Part shown: piece by piece, positions 30,406-30,436 of the stretch
Layout: every line of letters begins with the position of its first letter
Position numbering within the stretch: position 1 is the stretch's first letter
Assembly: GCA_015485715.1 (NCBI GenBank)
Contig: WFTA01000021.1
Coordinates: 1 to 30,436, forward strand
Length of the DNA stretch: 30,436 bases
Reading direction: 5' to 3'
Source of the DNA: Patescibacteria group bacterium
GTDB taxonomy: Bacteria > Patescibacteriota > Patescibacteriia > WFTA01 > S139-112
Notes under the pieces: model-generated
The model's database searches: none
The model's input: the letters and a program-made list of their open reading frames with translations, nothing else
Told to the model about the DNA's origin: nothing
Program-made: the position numbers and the translations under genes

Positions 30406-30436
30406 CTTACCACCTCCTTTCTTTTTAATTTAAATT

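Noticed and set aside
1..30436. UGA recoded as glycine, as in SR1/Gracilibacteria
   Set aside because: Several recognisable proteins end naturally at TGA (for example at 896, 12810 and 29507) and no in-frame TGA interrupts a conserved domain.

Overview
The window reads as chromosomal DNA of an uncultured, AT-rich bacterium of the Candidate Phyla Radiation (Patescibacteria), probably a parcubacterial lineage. This placement is an inference. It rests on a short alanyl-tRNA synthetase without the C-Ala domain, a membrane-anchored 'baseplate J-like' envelope protein typical of these genomes, a small stand-alone GIY-YIG nuclease, very few Shine-Dalgarno sequences, -10 boxes placed so close to start codons that leaderless mRNAs are expected, and abundant short palindromes between genes. 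TGA is used as a stop, so the SR1/Gracilibacteria code does not apply. I see no transposase, integrase, phage gene or CRISPR array.

Layout. Positions 1-433 hold the 3' part of the RNase P RNA gene, which carries two nearly identical copies of a hairpin-ended repeat, and its terminator. Positions 456-8100 are housekeeping and accessory genes: a cytidylyltransferase-like enzyme, alaS, an envelope protein, rpmE, thpR, a WecG/TagA-type glycosyltransferase, a ZIP metal transporter, a TPR protein and a D-lactate-dehydrogenase-like enzyme. Positions 8138-12071 hold a third copy of the hairpin repeat, an EamA-type transporter, a GH1 glycosidase, an orphan gene and a membrane-anchored GH-A-clan glycosidase. 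Positions 12225-14582 (minus strand) are an iron-sulfur cluster: sufS, tRNA-Phe, sufU, a DUF1858 protein and a ferredoxin. Positions 14668-17776 encode an M29 aminopeptidase and an S9 prolyl-oligopeptidase-type peptidase, which fits peptide scavenging by fermentation.

Positions 17804-18781 are the most unusual part. A consensus promoter leads into a broken tRNA-Asn 5' fragment with a 20-bp palindrome in its D-loop, then a frameshifted GIY-YIG nuclease, an intact tRNA-Asn, a tRNA-Asn 3' fragment with a twin hairpin in its T-loop, an intact tRNA-Lys, a tRNA-Lys 3' fragment with the same twin hairpin at the same T-loop position, and a second, more diverged tRNA-Lys fragment with two other hairpins. 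With the rnpB repeats, this suggests small palindromic elements that preferentially occupy structured-RNA genes. The mechanism is inference; the sequence arrangement is directly visible.

The remainder holds an AT-rich inverted-repeat region (18788-19255), a Tat-signal protein, an IMP dehydrogenase/GMP reductase, a GNAT acetyltransferase, a PIF1-like helicase fused to a WYL domain, a 0.9-kb gene-free block full of hairpins and operator-like palindromes, a large LCAT-like exported lipase, and a membrane-protein operon (DUF2157 halves plus a GDYXXLXY protein) bracketed by an 87-bp direct repeat that duplicates the beginning of a membrane-protein gene.
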